In this document: piece after piece, positions 1 through 8,351 of the stretch
How positions within the stretch are numbered: the first letter of the stretch is position 1
Layout: each line of letters starts with the position of its first letter
Assembly (NCBI RefSeq): GCF_027706745.1
Contig: NZ_JAQFWP010000004.1
Location: forward strand, 62,001-126,000
Direction: 5' to 3'
Source: Nocardiopsis suaedae
GTDB taxonomy: Bacteria > Actinomycetota > Actinomycetes > Streptosporangiales > Streptosporangiaceae
Length of the DNA: 64,000 bases
The notes under the pieces: model-generated
Database searches by the model: none
Seen by the model: the letters and a program-made list of their open reading frames with translations, nothing else
What the model was told of the DNA's origin: nothing
Program-made: the position numbers and the translations under genes

Positions 1-44
1 CGTGCAGCCCCGTTGCCCCCGCGATCAGCGCCGGAGGGCGCGGG

Positions 45-914
45 CTAGAACTCGTCGACCATGTCCTTGAGGATCTCCTGCGTCTCGGTGGGAGGGCAGG
101 CGATCACGCTGAGCTTCTCCATGGCCATGGTGTAGGCGTCGACCTCGGCCCGCTTGTCCAGGCAGAGCGAGCCGGTCAGGTGCTCGACGTAGACGATGTC
201 GGACAGCTCGAAGTCGGGGTAGCGCAGGATGGAGAAGGACCCGGCCTCAGCCGCGTGCACGCCGGCGCTGAACGGGACGATCTGCAGCGTGATGTGCGGG
301 TGGTCGCACAGCTCCACCAGCCGCTGCATCTGGCGGCGCATCAGCTCGGGGCCGCCGACAGGGCGCCGCACGGCGGCCTCGTCGAGGATGGCCCACAGCT
401 TCACGTTGGGCTCGTCGAGCCGCCGCTGGCGCCGCATGCGCACCTTGACGCGGTCCTCGGTGGCCTGGTCGGGCAGGCCGACGCCGCCGTTGATCACCGA
501 GCGGGCGTACTCCTCGGTCTGCAGCAGGCCGTGGATGAACTGGGCCTCGTAGACGCGGATGCGGCTGGCCGCCTCCTCCAGGCCGACGTAGACCTGGAAC
601 CAGTTGGGCAGCGCCTCACCGTACTGCTGCCACCAGCCGGGCTTGTTGGTGTCCCGGGCCATCTGGCCCATGGTGCGGATGAGGTCGCGGTCGGTGACGC
701 CGTAGAGCAGGAGCAGGTCCTCCACGTCGCGGGCCTTGAACCCGACGCGGCCCAGCTCCATGCGGCTGATCTTGGACTCCGAGCCGCGGATGTGGTGGCC
801 CGCCTCGCCGCGCGAGACACCGGCCTTCTCCCGGTACTTGCGCAGCTCCGATCCGAGCAGCATCCGGCGCACGGTCGGACCGGCGCCCTGCTTGATGCGC
901 GCGATGCCGCTCAT
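45..914 (-). CDS. WhiJ/Scr1-type HTH regulator with DUF5753 domain
   Basis: 289 aa cytoplasmic DNA-binding protein. Residues about 22-75 form an XRE-type helix-turn-helix (SELRKYREKAGVS, ISRMELGR), and residues about 95-280 form the DUF5753 region with the typical FIHGLLQTEEYAR, WAILDEAAVRRPVG and QIVPFSAG segments. The family (WhiJ, AbaA-type, Scr1) usually works with a small DUF397 protein and often an RsbW-like ATPase in actinomycete development or toxin-antitoxin-like modules. The ATPase is the next gene upstream on the same strand. A DUF397 partner, if there is one, would lie beyond the left edge. The start is the ATG at 914, with GGGGAGGCAG just upstream. Its specific targets cannot be read from the sequence. 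Confidence 0.9.
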   Translation of the reverse strand: MSGIARIKQGAGPTVRRMLLGSELRKYREKAGVSRGEAGHHIRGSESKISRMELGRVGFKARDVEDLLLLYGVTDRDLIRTMGQMARDTNKPGWWQQYGEALPNWFQVYVGLEEAASRIRVYEAQFIHGLLQTEEYARSVINGGVGLPDQATEDRVKVRMRRQRRLDEPNVKLWAILDEAAVRRPVGGPELMRRQMQRLVELCDHPHITLQIVPFSAGVHAAEAGSFSILRYPDFELSDIVYVEHLTGSLCLDKRAEVDAYTMAMEKLSVIACPPTETQEILKDMVDEF

Positions 915-1121
915 GACCGCTGCCTCCCCAGACGTGGCCGTCCGGCGCCGCCCTGTCCTCGGCCGCTCGGCGGCCGGGCGCCGTGGTCCTCACTCCTGCA
1001 TCCCCCCACGATAGCGCCGACGCGGACGCGTGTTCGGTCGGCGGCGGGTGGAACCGCTCTCACCGCGGGAGTGTGGCAGGGGTCACCGCGTCCGGGCACG
1101 GGGGCGGCGGGAGGCGCGGGT

Positions 1122-1787
1122 TCAGTCGAACAGCGCCCACACGTACTTGCCGCGGGGCGGGACGGACACCACGCCCCACTCCCGGGAAAAGCACCCGACC
1201 AGGTGCAATCCCCGCCCCGTCTCCAGCAGCAGGTCGGGTTCGCGGGGGGCGGGGACGAGGGCGGAGGGGTCCTGGACGGCGCAGACCGCCTGGCGGTCGC
1301 GGCGCAGGAAGCGGACGCGGATAACGTTCCCATATCCGTACGAGGCGACCTCCTCCGGCGTGCCGTGCCGGACGGCGTTGGTGACCAGTTCGGACAGGAC
1401 CAGCTCGGCGTCGCCGACGAACCCGCCCATCCCCCAGACCCCCAGGACGCGGGCGCCGATCTCGCGCGCCGCGCCGGGCGCGCCGGGCGCCGCCGGGAGG
1501 TCGAAGGCGACGTCCGCGCGCCCGCGGGCGGCCTCCACCGCGATGCTCGCGGGGGGCTCCCCCGAGCGCAGCGCCCCCGGCCACCAGGAGGCCGCGCCCA
1601 CCCCACCCGCCGGGGCCGTCTCCGTCCCGCCGCCCGGCACTGCCCCTTCCCGTGACGGTCCGCTCACCGCGATCCCCTCGCAGTCCTGTCGAGTCCCGAG
1701 CTCCATGGCCGGTCCCGGCCGCAGGCACCGGCTCCCGGCGGCCGAGTCGCTCCGCGCACGGCCCATATGCACGTGCATCTTCCTCAT
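1122..1787 (-). CDS. RsbW/HATPase_c-type ATP-binding protein (anti-sigma-like)
   Basis: 221 aa. The C-terminal half is a GHKL ATPase of the RsbW/HATPase_c_2 type: an N-box (LVLSELVTNAVRHG, about residues 128-141), then AVQDPSA and the G-box GRGLHLVG. These proteins bind ATP and either phosphorylate anti-sigma antagonists or serve as partners of WhiJ-like regulators. The N-terminal ~75 residues are Pro/Gly/Arg-rich and may not be part of the protein. Starts are possible at 1787 (AGGA upstream), at closely following ATGs, or at an ATG near 1706. It lies upstream of the WhiJ-type gene on the same strand, a pairing common in actinomycetes. The biochemical role is inferred from the fold only. Confidence 0.8.
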   Translation of the reverse strand: MRKMHVHMGRARSDSAAGSRCLRPGPAMELGTRQDCEGIAVSGPSREGAVPGGGTETAPAGGVGAASWWPGALRSGEPPASIAVEAARGRADVAFDLPAAPGAPGAAREIGARVLGVWGMGGFVGDAELVLSELVTNAVRHGTPEEVASYGYGNVIRVRFLRRDRQAVCAVQDPSALVPAPREPDLLLETGRGLHLVGCFSREWGVVSVPPRGKYVWALFD

Positions 1788-1930
1788 GCACGCATCCTAG
1801 GACACCGGCCGCGCCGGTTCAGGGGATTCCGATAGTTCATCCTCGTACTTTCTTCGGCCTCCGCGAAGCCCCAGGTGGAGGGGGTGGGGCCCGCGGGGCC
1901 GCCGGGCCCGGGGGCCGCCGGGCGGCCGCG

Positions 1931-2692
1931 TCAGGCGGCCAGGAGCGCTTCCCCGGACACCCGGTCGGGGTAGTCGGTGATGATGCCGTCCACACCGTCG
2001 CGCACCAGCCGCCGGATGGCCCCGGGGTGGTTGACGGTCCAGCCGAACATGCCCATCCCCTGGTCGTGGACCTGGCGAACGTAGGGGGCGGTGACCCGGA
2101 GGTGGTGCGGGTGGACCTGGCGGGCGTAGCGGGCCAGGCGGCGCAGCCCGATCCGCCCGTAGGGGCGCCCGAGGGCGGCGGTGCACAGCCCGGGGAGCGA
2201 CTCGGTCAGCGCGCGCAGCAGGACCCAGTCGAAGCTCTGCAGCATGAGGGTGCCGTCGCGGCGCGCGCCGCACCAGTAGGGGTCGCGGGCGAGGAACTCC
2301 AGCACGCGCGAGCACAGCAGCGGGTCGCGGCGCTGCACCTTCAGCTCGACGAGGGCGCCGCAGCCGTGCTGGCGCAGCACGTCGAGGGCCTCCCTCAGGG
2401 TCGGTACGCGCTGCCCGGCGTAGCGGTCGGAGAACCAGTACCCGGCGTCCAGGGTTCGGATCTCGGCGAGGGTGAAGTCCTGGACGCGCCAGGGGCGCCG
2501 CCCGGGGAAGCGCAGCGCGGCGTCGGTGGTACGGGCGAGCGTGGGGTCGTGCACGACGACGAGTTCCCCGTCGGCGGTGCGGCGCACGTCGATCTCGGCC
2601 ATGTGCGCGCCGAGCCGCGGCGCGGCCTCCAGGGCGGCGAGGGTGTTCTCCGGCGCATAGGCCGAGGCGCCCCGGTGTGCGACCACGATCAC
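1931..2692 (-). CDS. Glycerophosphodiester phosphodiesterase
   Basis: 253 aa, the usual length for a cytoplasmic UgpQ-type GDPD. It would hydrolyse glycerophosphodiesters such as glycerophosphocholine to glycerol-3-phosphate and an alcohol. The TIM-barrel signature is complete: HRGASAYAPENT at residues 6-17, the EIDVRRTADGELVVVHD metal/catalytic block at about 38-54, and the late MFGWTVNHPG and DGIITDYPD strands. No signal peptide is visible. The start is the GTG at 2692. It looks monocistronic, and its 3' end lies next to the Pro/Gly-rich end of the upstream region. No PHO box was recognised in its promoter. Confidence 0.9.
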   Translation of the reverse strand: MIVVAHRGASAYAPENTLAALEAAPRLGAHMAEIDVRRTADGELVVVHDPTLARTTDAALRFPGRRPWRVQDFTLAEIRTLDAGYWFSDRYAGQRVPTLREALDVLRQHGCGALVELKVQRRDPLLCSRVLEFLARDPYWCGARRDGTLMLQSFDWVLLRALTESLPGLCTAALGRPYGRIGLRRLARYARQVHPHHLRVTAPYVRQVHDQGMGMFGWTVNHPGAIRRLVRDGVDGIITDYPDRVSGEALLAA

Positions 2693-3043
2693 CGTCCACC
2701 CACCCCCGACCTTCTCCGCGAAACCGACCGATCGACCCCGTAGCGTAACGATACCCGGATTTCCCGCCGAATTTCGTTACCGTACGTAGTCGCCAGCAGC
2801 CCCTACCGCCCCGGTGGTGCCACCCCCACAAGGCCGGTGGGGGCGCCCCCTCCGTACGGCCGGACCGGGTGGGCGGGCGCCATCATACTGCTACCGAACG
2901 TAATTGGAGGCGAACGCGCGGTTTCGGCCGTGAGGCGCGCGGCTGATCCCCGGTGTTGGCGGGACGGGGGCCGCGCGCCGCCCTGTCACGCTGCGCGACC
3001 GGCCCGGGGGCGGGCGGCCGGGTCCGGCCGCCGCGCGGCCCCG
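2693..3043. other. Intergenic promoter region without a gene
   Basis: A 351-bp stretch separates the GDPD gene from the amidohydrolase gene, both on the minus strand. The part nearest the GDPD start is AT-richer than its surroundings. It contains an inverted repeat of 7-bp arms (GTAACGA at 2745-2751 and TCGTTAC at 2774-2780), a candidate regulator site for the GDPD promoter. I see no convincing ORF or RNA gene. Confidence 0.5.
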
Positions 3044-3808
3044 TCAGGCCACGTGGGCGCGGGAGGCGATGCCGTAGAACTCGCGCGCGTTGGTGGACAG
3101 GGCGCGCTCGGCCAGGTCGGCGCCGAGCACGTCCGCGACCAGGTCGGCGTCGGAGTCGAGGAAGGGGCGGTCGGAACGGGTCGAGGGCAGGTCCGTGCCG
3201 AACATCAGCGCGCCGGGGTTCACCCCGGCGATGGCGCGCAGCGCCTCGGGGACGTCCAGGTCGACGCGGCCGAATCCGGTCGCCTTGACCCGCGCGCCGG
3301 AGGCGACCAGGTCGAGCAGGGCGGGCAGCCCCTCGGCGGACAGGCCCAGATGGTCCACGGCGACCCGCGGCAGCGGGGAGATCAGCGAGGAGATCTGCGG
3401 CAGCCGGCGGGAGTCGACGTAGAACTCCGCGGGCCAGCCGAGCAGGTCGGCGGCGCGCAGGCCGAGCTGGACCTGGGCGTCCAGGTCGCGGGTCATGCCC
3501 CGGTACAGGTTGAAGCGGAGCGCCCGCACCCCGGCGGCGTGCAGGTCGCGGAGCTGGGAGTCGGAGGTGTCCGGCGGAAGCTGGGCGACGCCGACGAAGG
3601 TGGGCCCCATCTCCCGCAGCGCGGCCAGCAGGTGCTCCTGGTCGGTGCCCTGGTAGGACCCGGCGACCACGGCGCCGCCGGAGACGCCCAGCGGCGCGGT
3701 GCGCTCCCGGTAGTCCTGGACGGTGAACGGTTCGGGGGTGAATCCGTCGTTGGCCACCGTCGGGAATCGGGGGTCGATGATGTGCAGGTGGGCGTCGAAC
3801 AACGCCAT
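3044..3808 (-). CDS. Amidohydrolase-2-family metal-dependent hydrolase
   Basis: 254 aa TIM-barrel hydrolase of the Amidohydro_2 family. It opens with the metal motif DAHLHIIDPRF, continues with VDHLGLS, where the family carries a metal/active-site His, and ends with FGTDLPSTRSDRPF, which carries the conserved Asp. Relatives are lactonases, aminocarboxymuconate-semialdehyde-type decarboxylases and 4-sulfomuconolactone-type hydrolases, so the substrate cannot be assigned. Length is typical. The start is the ATG at 3808 with AAAGG close by. It stands alone, divergent from the SDR/acyl-CoA dehydrogenase operon starting at 4135. Confidence 0.85.
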   Translation of the reverse strand: MALFDAHLHIIDPRFPTVANDGFTPEPFTVQDYRERTAPLGVSGGAVVAGSYQGTDQEHLLAALREMGPTFVGVAQLPPDTSDSQLRDLHAAGVRALRFNLYRGMTRDLDAQVQLGLRAADLLGWPAEFYVDSRRLPQISSLISPLPRVAVDHLGLSAEGLPALLDLVASGARVKATGFGRVDLDVPEALRAIAGVNPGALMFGTDLPSTRSDRPFLDSDADLVADVLGADLAERALSTNAREFYGIASRAHVA

Positions 3809-4134
3809 CGCCTTTCAGCCGGGGATGCGGTGCGGGCGGAACGGGGTGGCTGACCGCCCTGGCGCGGCCCGTCGGCGCGCGGGTCCGCCGCCTCCACCGT
3901 AGCGTCCGCCGCGCGCCCCCCGCCGCAGGAGCGGGCCGCCCCGGGCCCCGGGGCGGCCGGAAGGGGGCCGGGGACCGGCCGTACCGGCGCCGATCCGGGC
4001 GAGGCGGGGCAGCCCGGCGCGATCTCGGTCACGCCCGGCCCCACCCCCACATACCGCTCGGTCGGTCGTGCTCGGTAGGATCGCCCCGGATGTGTCCTGG
4101 ACCACTCGACACCCGTTCCCACAAGGAGGTTCCC

Positions 4135-4896
4135 ATGGCCGAGACCCCCCGCCGCGTCGCACTGGTCACCGGCGGCGCCCGCGGCATCGGCGCCGCCACG
4201 GCGCGCCGCCTGGCCGCCGAGGGGCGCGCCGTCGCCGTGCTCGACCTGAACGAGTCCGACGCCCAGCGCACCGCCGACGCCATCACCGCCGACGGCGGCG
4301 AGGCCGTGGCGATCGGCGCCGACGTGTCCGACGCCGAGCAGGTCGACCGGGCCGTGGCGGCCGTCGCCGAGCGGCTGGGGCCGCCCGTCATCCTGGTGAA
4401 CAACGCCGGCGTCATCCGCGACAACCTCATCTTCAAGATGAGCGAGGACGACTGGGACACCGTGATGAACGTGCACCTGCGCGGCGCGTTCCTGATGACC
4501 CGCGCCGCCCAGGCCCACATGACCGAGGCCGGCTTCGGGCGCATCGTCAACCTGTCCAGCAGCTCCGCCCAGGGCAACAGGGGGCAGGTCAACTACTCGG
4601 CCGCCAAGGCCGGGATGCAGGGCTTCACCAAGACCCTCGCCATCGAGCTGGGCAAGTTCGGCGTCACCGCCAACGCCGTGGCCCCCGGGTTCATCGAGAC
4701 CGACATGACGGCGGCCACCGCCGCCCGCGTCGGTGTGGACTTCGACGACTTCAAGAAGGCGGCGGCGGGCAACATCCCGGTGCGCCGCACCGGGCGCCCC
4801 GAGGACATCGCCAACACCATCGCCTTCCTGACGGGCGAGGAGGCCGGATTCGTCTCGGGCCAGGTCATCTACGTGGCCGGTGGGCCCCTGGACTGA
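4135..4896 (+). CDS. Short-chain dehydrogenase/reductase, FabG-like
   Basis: 253 aa classical SDR, most like 3-oxoacyl-ACP/CoA reductases (NADPH-dependent ketone to hydroxyl). The dinucleotide motif TGGARGIGA is at residues 12-20, NNAG follows strand 4, and the catalytic Tyr154-x3-Lys158 is in VNYSAAKAG, preceded by the Ser run SSSSAQ. An upstream in-frame ATG exists at 4090, but AAGGAGG sits 5-6 bp before the ATG at 4135, which is chosen. It heads an operon with two acyl-CoA dehydrogenase genes, 37 bp before the next start. The context suggests fatty or branched acyl-CoA catabolism, with substrate unknown. Confidence 0.92.
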   Translation: MAETPRRVALVTGGARGIGAATARRLAAEGRAVAVLDLNESDAQRTADAITADGGEAVAIGADVSDAEQVDRAVAAVAERLGPPVILVNNAGVIRDNLIFKMSEDDWDTVMNVHLRGAFLMTRAAQAHMTEAGFGRIVNLSSSSAQGNRGQVNYSAAKAGMQGFTKTLAIELGKFGVTANAVAPGFIETDMTAATAARVGVDFDDFKKAAAGNIPVRRTGRPEDIANTIAFLTGEEAGFVSGQVIYVAGGPLD

Positions 4897-4933
4897 CGCA
4901 CCGTCCCCACCCCAGCGGTCCCACGGAGGTTCC

Positions 4934-6139
4934 ATGTCAACGGTCACCGAAGGGGCGGCGCTCGACGCCGCCGAACTGCGGCGGCGGGTCGCCGAATTCG
5001 TCGCCGCGCACGACCCCGCGTCCACCGGGCAGAAGGAGTTCCTGGCCGCGCGCTTCGACGCCGGTCTCGCCTGGGTCCACTTCCCTGAGGGCGCGGGCGG
5101 CCTGGGCGCGCCGCGCGCCCTGCAGTCCGTCGTCGACGACGAGTTCGCCCGCCTGGGAGCCGCCCCCGAGGGCCGCGAAGGGCTGGTCATCGGTCTGGGG
5201 ATGGCGGCGCCCACCATCCTCGCGTTCGGCACGCCCGAGCAGCGCGAGCGCTTCCTCAAGCCGCTGTACACCGGCGAGGAGGTGTGGTGCCAGCTGTTCA
5301 GCGAGCCGGGCGCCGGCTCGGACCTGGCCGCCCTGGGCACCCGCGCGGTGCGCGACGGCGACGGCTGGACGGTCAACGGGCAGAAGGTGTGGACGTCCCT
5401 GGCCCACCAGGCGCGGTGGGCCATCCTCGTCACCCGCACCGACCCGGAGGTCCCCAAGCACGCCGGGATGACCTACTTCATCTGCGACATGCGGGCCGAA
5501 GGGGTCGAGGTGCGGCCGCTGCGGCAGATCACCGGCGAGGCCGAGTTCAACGAGGTGTACCTGACCGACGTGCACCTGCCGGACGACCTGCGGCTGGGCG
5601 AGGCCGGCCAGGGGTGGAAGGTCGCCCAGACCACCCTGATGAACGAGCGGGTGGCCATCGGCGGCCAGCCCGACCCGCGCGAGGGCGGGCTCATCGGGAT
5701 CGTGGCCGGCGTCTGGCGCGACCGGCCCGAGCTGCGCACGCCGGGCACGCACGACGCGCTCATGCGGCTGTGGGTGGAGGCCGAGGCCGCGCGGATGACC
5801 AAGGAGCGGCTGCGCCAGCAGCTCGCCGTCGGGCAGCCCGGCCCGGAGGGGTCGGCCGCCAAGTACGCCTTCTCCCGCCTGAACCAGGAGATCTCCGGCC
5901 TCGAACTGGAGCTGCTGGGGCAGGAGGGGCTGCTCTACGACGACTGGACCTTCCGCCGCCCCGAGGGGGTCGCCTTCACCAAGCGCGGCGCGGGCTTCCA
6001 CTACCTGCGCAGCAAGGGCAACTCCATCGAGGGCGGGACCACGGAGATCCTGCGCACCATCATCGCCGAGCGCATCCTCGGGCTGCCCGCCGAGCCCCGG
6101 GTGGACAAGGACGTCGCGTGGAAGGACCTGCCGAAATGA
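4934..6139 (+). CDS. Acyl-CoA dehydrogenase
   Basis: 401 aa FAD-dependent acyl-CoA dehydrogenase, oxidising an acyl-CoA to the 2-enoyl-CoA with electron transfer flavoprotein as acceptor. The FAD/substrate block QLFSEPGAGSDLA is clear, as are VNGQKVWTS and the C-terminal GNSIEGGTTEILRTIIAERILGLP. The start is the ATG at 4934 behind ACGGAGG, so the longer ORF from 4880 is not used. It is the middle gene of the SDR-ACAD-ACAD operon, and its stop overlaps the next start (ATGA). Such ACAD pairs often act as heterodimers on bulky substrates such as steroid side chains, and that role here is inference. Confidence 0.93.
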   Translation: MSTVTEGAALDAAELRRRVAEFVAAHDPASTGQKEFLAARFDAGLAWVHFPEGAGGLGAPRALQSVVDDEFARLGAAPEGREGLVIGLGMAAPTILAFGTPEQRERFLKPLYTGEEVWCQLFSEPGAGSDLAALGTRAVRDGDGWTVNGQKVWTSLAHQARWAILVTRTDPEVPKHAGMTYFICDMRAEGVEVRPLRQITGEAEFNEVYLTDVHLPDDLRLGEAGQGWKVAQTTLMNERVAIGGQPDPREGGLIGIVAGVWRDRPELRTPGTHDALMRLWVEAEAARMTKERLRQQLAVGQPGPEGSAAKYAFSRLNQEISGLELELLGQEGLLYDDWTFRRPEGVAFTKRGAGFHYLRSKGNSIEGGTTEILRTIIAERILGLPAEPRVDKDVAWKDLPK

Positions 6140-7308
6140 GCACCGAAGCGGACGAGGCCACGGTGGACCTGCTCTACGGCGAGGTCGAGGAGGAGCTGCG
6201 CGCCAGCGTGCGGGCGCTGCTGGCGGACAAGTCGCCCGCCGGGGCGGTGCTCGCCCGGGTGGAGACCGACCAGGTCGCCGACGGGGCGCTGGCCAAGGAG
6301 CTGGCGGGGCTGGGAGCGGTCGGGCTGCCCGTGCCCGAGGAGCTCGGCGGGGCCGGGGCCACCTGGCGGGAGGCGTCGGTGGTCGCCGAGGAGCTGGGGC
6401 GGGCGGTGGCGCCGGTGCCGTTCCTCGGCAGCGCGGTGCTGGCGACCTCGGCGCTGCTGGAGGTCGCCGCGCTGGCGGAGAAGGGCAGCACCGGGGTGGA
6501 GGCCGACACGGCGGCCGCGCCCGAGGCGCTGCGCTCCCTGGCCTCGGGCGAAACGTGGGGCTCCCTCGCGGTGCCGCTGGCCACGGCGCCTCCCGCGGGG
6601 GCGGCGTTCCCCGCGGTGGTGCGCGCGGAGGGCGGCCGCCTGACCGGGACGGTGGGGGGCGTGGCGGACGCGCTCCCGGCCGACGCACTGCTGGTGCCCG
6701 CGCTGGGGCCCAGCGGGTCGGAGCTGTACCTGGTGGAGGCGGCGGACGCGGATGTGGCGGCGCTGACCACCCTGGACCTGACCCGCCCGCTGGCGGACGT
6801 GCGCCTGGACGGGGCGCCGGGACGGCTGCTGGCATCCGGCGAGGCGGCCGAGCGCGCCGTCGCCCGGGCGCTGCGGACCGGGTCGGCCCTGCTGGCGGCC
6901 GAGCAGCTGGGCGCGGCGGAGTGGGCGCTGGAGACGACGGTGGACTACCTGAAGACCCGGACCCAGTTCGGGCGTCCGGTGGGGTCGTTCCAGGCGCTGA
7001 AGCACCGGCTGGCCGACCTGTGGGTGTCGATCGCCCAGGCGAGGGCGGTGGTGCGCGCGGCGGCCGACACGGCGGGCCAGGAGAGCGAGGAGGCGCGGAT
7101 CAACGCGTCGATGGCGCAGGCGTTCGTGTCGGGCGTGGCGGTGAAGGCGGCGGAGGAGGCGGTGCAGCTGCACGGCGGCATCGGCTTCACGTGGGAGCAC
7201 CCGGCACACCTGTACCTGAAGCGGACCAAGAGCGCGGCGATCGCGTTGGGGACGGCCGACCGGCACCGGGCGCTGTTGGCAGAACTGGTGGAGCTGCCGT
7301 CGGTGTAG
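6136..7308 (+). CDS. Acyl-CoA dehydrogenase (second subunit/paralogue)
   Basis: 390 aa, translationally coupled to the preceding ACAD by a 4-bp ATGA overlap. The C-terminal domain is strongly ACAD (LKTRTQFGRPVGSFQALKHR, then AVQLHGGIGFTWEHPAHLYLKR). The N-terminal and middle regions are diverged, very Ala/Gly/Glu-rich, and lack the clear EPGAGSD-type FAD loop of the upstream gene. That asymmetry matches the α/β pairs of heterotetrameric ACADs (FadE-type), in which the subunits share FAD and active-site residues. It is followed by a strong hairpin at 7340-7385. Function beyond acyl-CoA oxidation is not assignable. Confidence 0.9.
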   Translation: MSTEADEATVDLLYGEVEEELRASVRALLADKSPAGAVLARVETDQVADGALAKELAGLGAVGLPVPEELGGAGATWREASVVAEELGRAVAPVPFLGSAVLATSALLEVAALAEKGSTGVEADTAAAPEALRSLASGETWGSLAVPLATAPPAGAAFPAVVRAEGGRLTGTVGGVADALPADALLVPALGPSGSELYLVEAADADVAALTTLDLTRPLADVRLDGAPGRLLASGEAAERAVARALRTGSALLAAEQLGAAEWALETTVDYLKTRTQFGRPVGSFQALKHRLADLWVSIAQARAVVRAAADTAGQESEEARINASMAQAFVSGVAVKAAEEAVQLHGGIGFTWEHPAHLYLKRTKSAAIALGTADRHRALLAELVELPSV

Positions 7309-7339
7309 GGGGTCGTGCTCCTGCGCTGATCGGTGGCGA

Positions 7340-7385
7340 GAGAGGGGGTGGGCCATGGGAGGAATTCCTGGCCCGACCCCCTCTC
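7340..7385 (+). terminator. Hairpin after the acyl-CoA dehydrogenase operon
   Basis: Arms GAGAGGGGGT (7340-7349) and ACCCCCTCTC (7376-7385) pair perfectly, with an inner GGCCA/TGGCC stem. It starts 31 bp after the last stop codon and has no long T-run. It would separate the operon from the CRISPR leader. Confidence 0.6.
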
Positions 7386-7386
7386 G

Positions 7387-7494
7387 TGCTTCATGGTTCA
7401 CAAGGACGCGACCAATGAGGACAGGATCGGTCCACGAGGGGTGCGCGGTCGGTCGCTTTTCGATAACGTCCCGCAAAGGCGCACGTAGATAAGT
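7387..7494 (+). promoter_or_regulatory. Presumed CRISPR leader
   Basis: The 108 bp before the first repeat are non-coding and contain the AT-richest patch nearby (CTTTTCGATAACG and GTAGATAAGT next to the repeat). The leader is placed on this side because the repeat reads in the same sense as the E. coli type I-E repeat (stem, then ATnnACC handle) and the only degenerate repeat is at the far end. Confidence 0.6.
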
Positions 7495-8255
7495 GAAAGC
7501 CCCGCAGGCGCGGGGATGGACCTCGGGGGGTCCGGGCGGGGCCCCGTGTGCGCGGGAAAGCCCCGCAGGCGCGGGGATGGACCGACCGTGATGGTGGCCT
7601 GGTTGAGGACGGCTTCGAAAGCCCCGCAGGCGCGGGGATGGACCGATGTTCTGGCCGCCCACGTTCACGACCTGCGGGAAAGCCCCGCAGGCGCGGGGAT
7701 GGACCGCACGAGGTGCCATTTTGCCCCGGCCGTCCAATGAAAGCCCCGCAGGCGCGGGGATGGACCGGAGCCCCCCATGCCCTACACCGCCGAGACCACG
7801 AAAGCCCCGCAGGCGCGGGGATGGACCTCCCGCAGCCGGGAGGCCACCCGCTCGCCGAGCGAAAGCCCCGCAGGCGCGGGGATGGACCGCCGCGTCGGGC
7901 GGGGCGCACTGCTGTCCGACCGAAAGCCCCGCAGGCGCGGGGATGGACCGACAGGCGGCCGCCTTCTGCTTGCGGGCGTCGCGAAAGCCCCGCAGGCGCG
8001 GGGATGGACCGGCCGGATACGACGAGCGGCTGCAAATCCTCGACGAAAGCCCCGCAGGCGCGGGGATGGACCAACCGCACTTTGGGTTTGAGCTGGGGTT
8101 TTGCGGAAAGCCCCGCAGGCGCGGGGATGGACCCGCTGTACTCCTCGACGACGGTGGTCTTCCAGGGAAAGCCCCGCAGGCGCGGGGATGGACCGATCAA
8201 CTCCCACAGACCGTCCTCGTAGATGACGAAGGCCCCGCAGGCGCGGGGATGGGGT
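7495..8255 (+). CRISPR. Type I-E-like CRISPR array, 13 repeats and 12 spacers
   Basis: The 28-bp repeat runs from GAAAGCCCCGC to GCGCGGGGATGGACC and is identical in copies 1-12. Copy 13 (8228-8255) has an A-to-G change at position 4 and ends GGGGT instead of GGACC. Repeats start at 7495, 7556, 7617, 7678, 7739, 7800, 7861, 7922, 7983, 8045, 8106, 8167 and 8228. Spacers are 33 bp, except spacer 9 (34 bp). The first spacer base is G in 8 of 12. In type I-E systems this position comes from the PAM, so a 28+1+32 layout with an xxG PAM fits. The repeat forms a CCCCGC/GCGGGG hairpin like Cas6e substrates. No cas gene is in the window. Confidence 0.97.
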
Positions 8256-8351
8256 GGCGGGGCCGCCCTGGACGTGCCCGGGGTACAAACGCCCCGACTG
8301 ACCGGCCGTTCGTCTGCCAGGACATCGGCCACCCGTGGTTTACTCTGCGCC

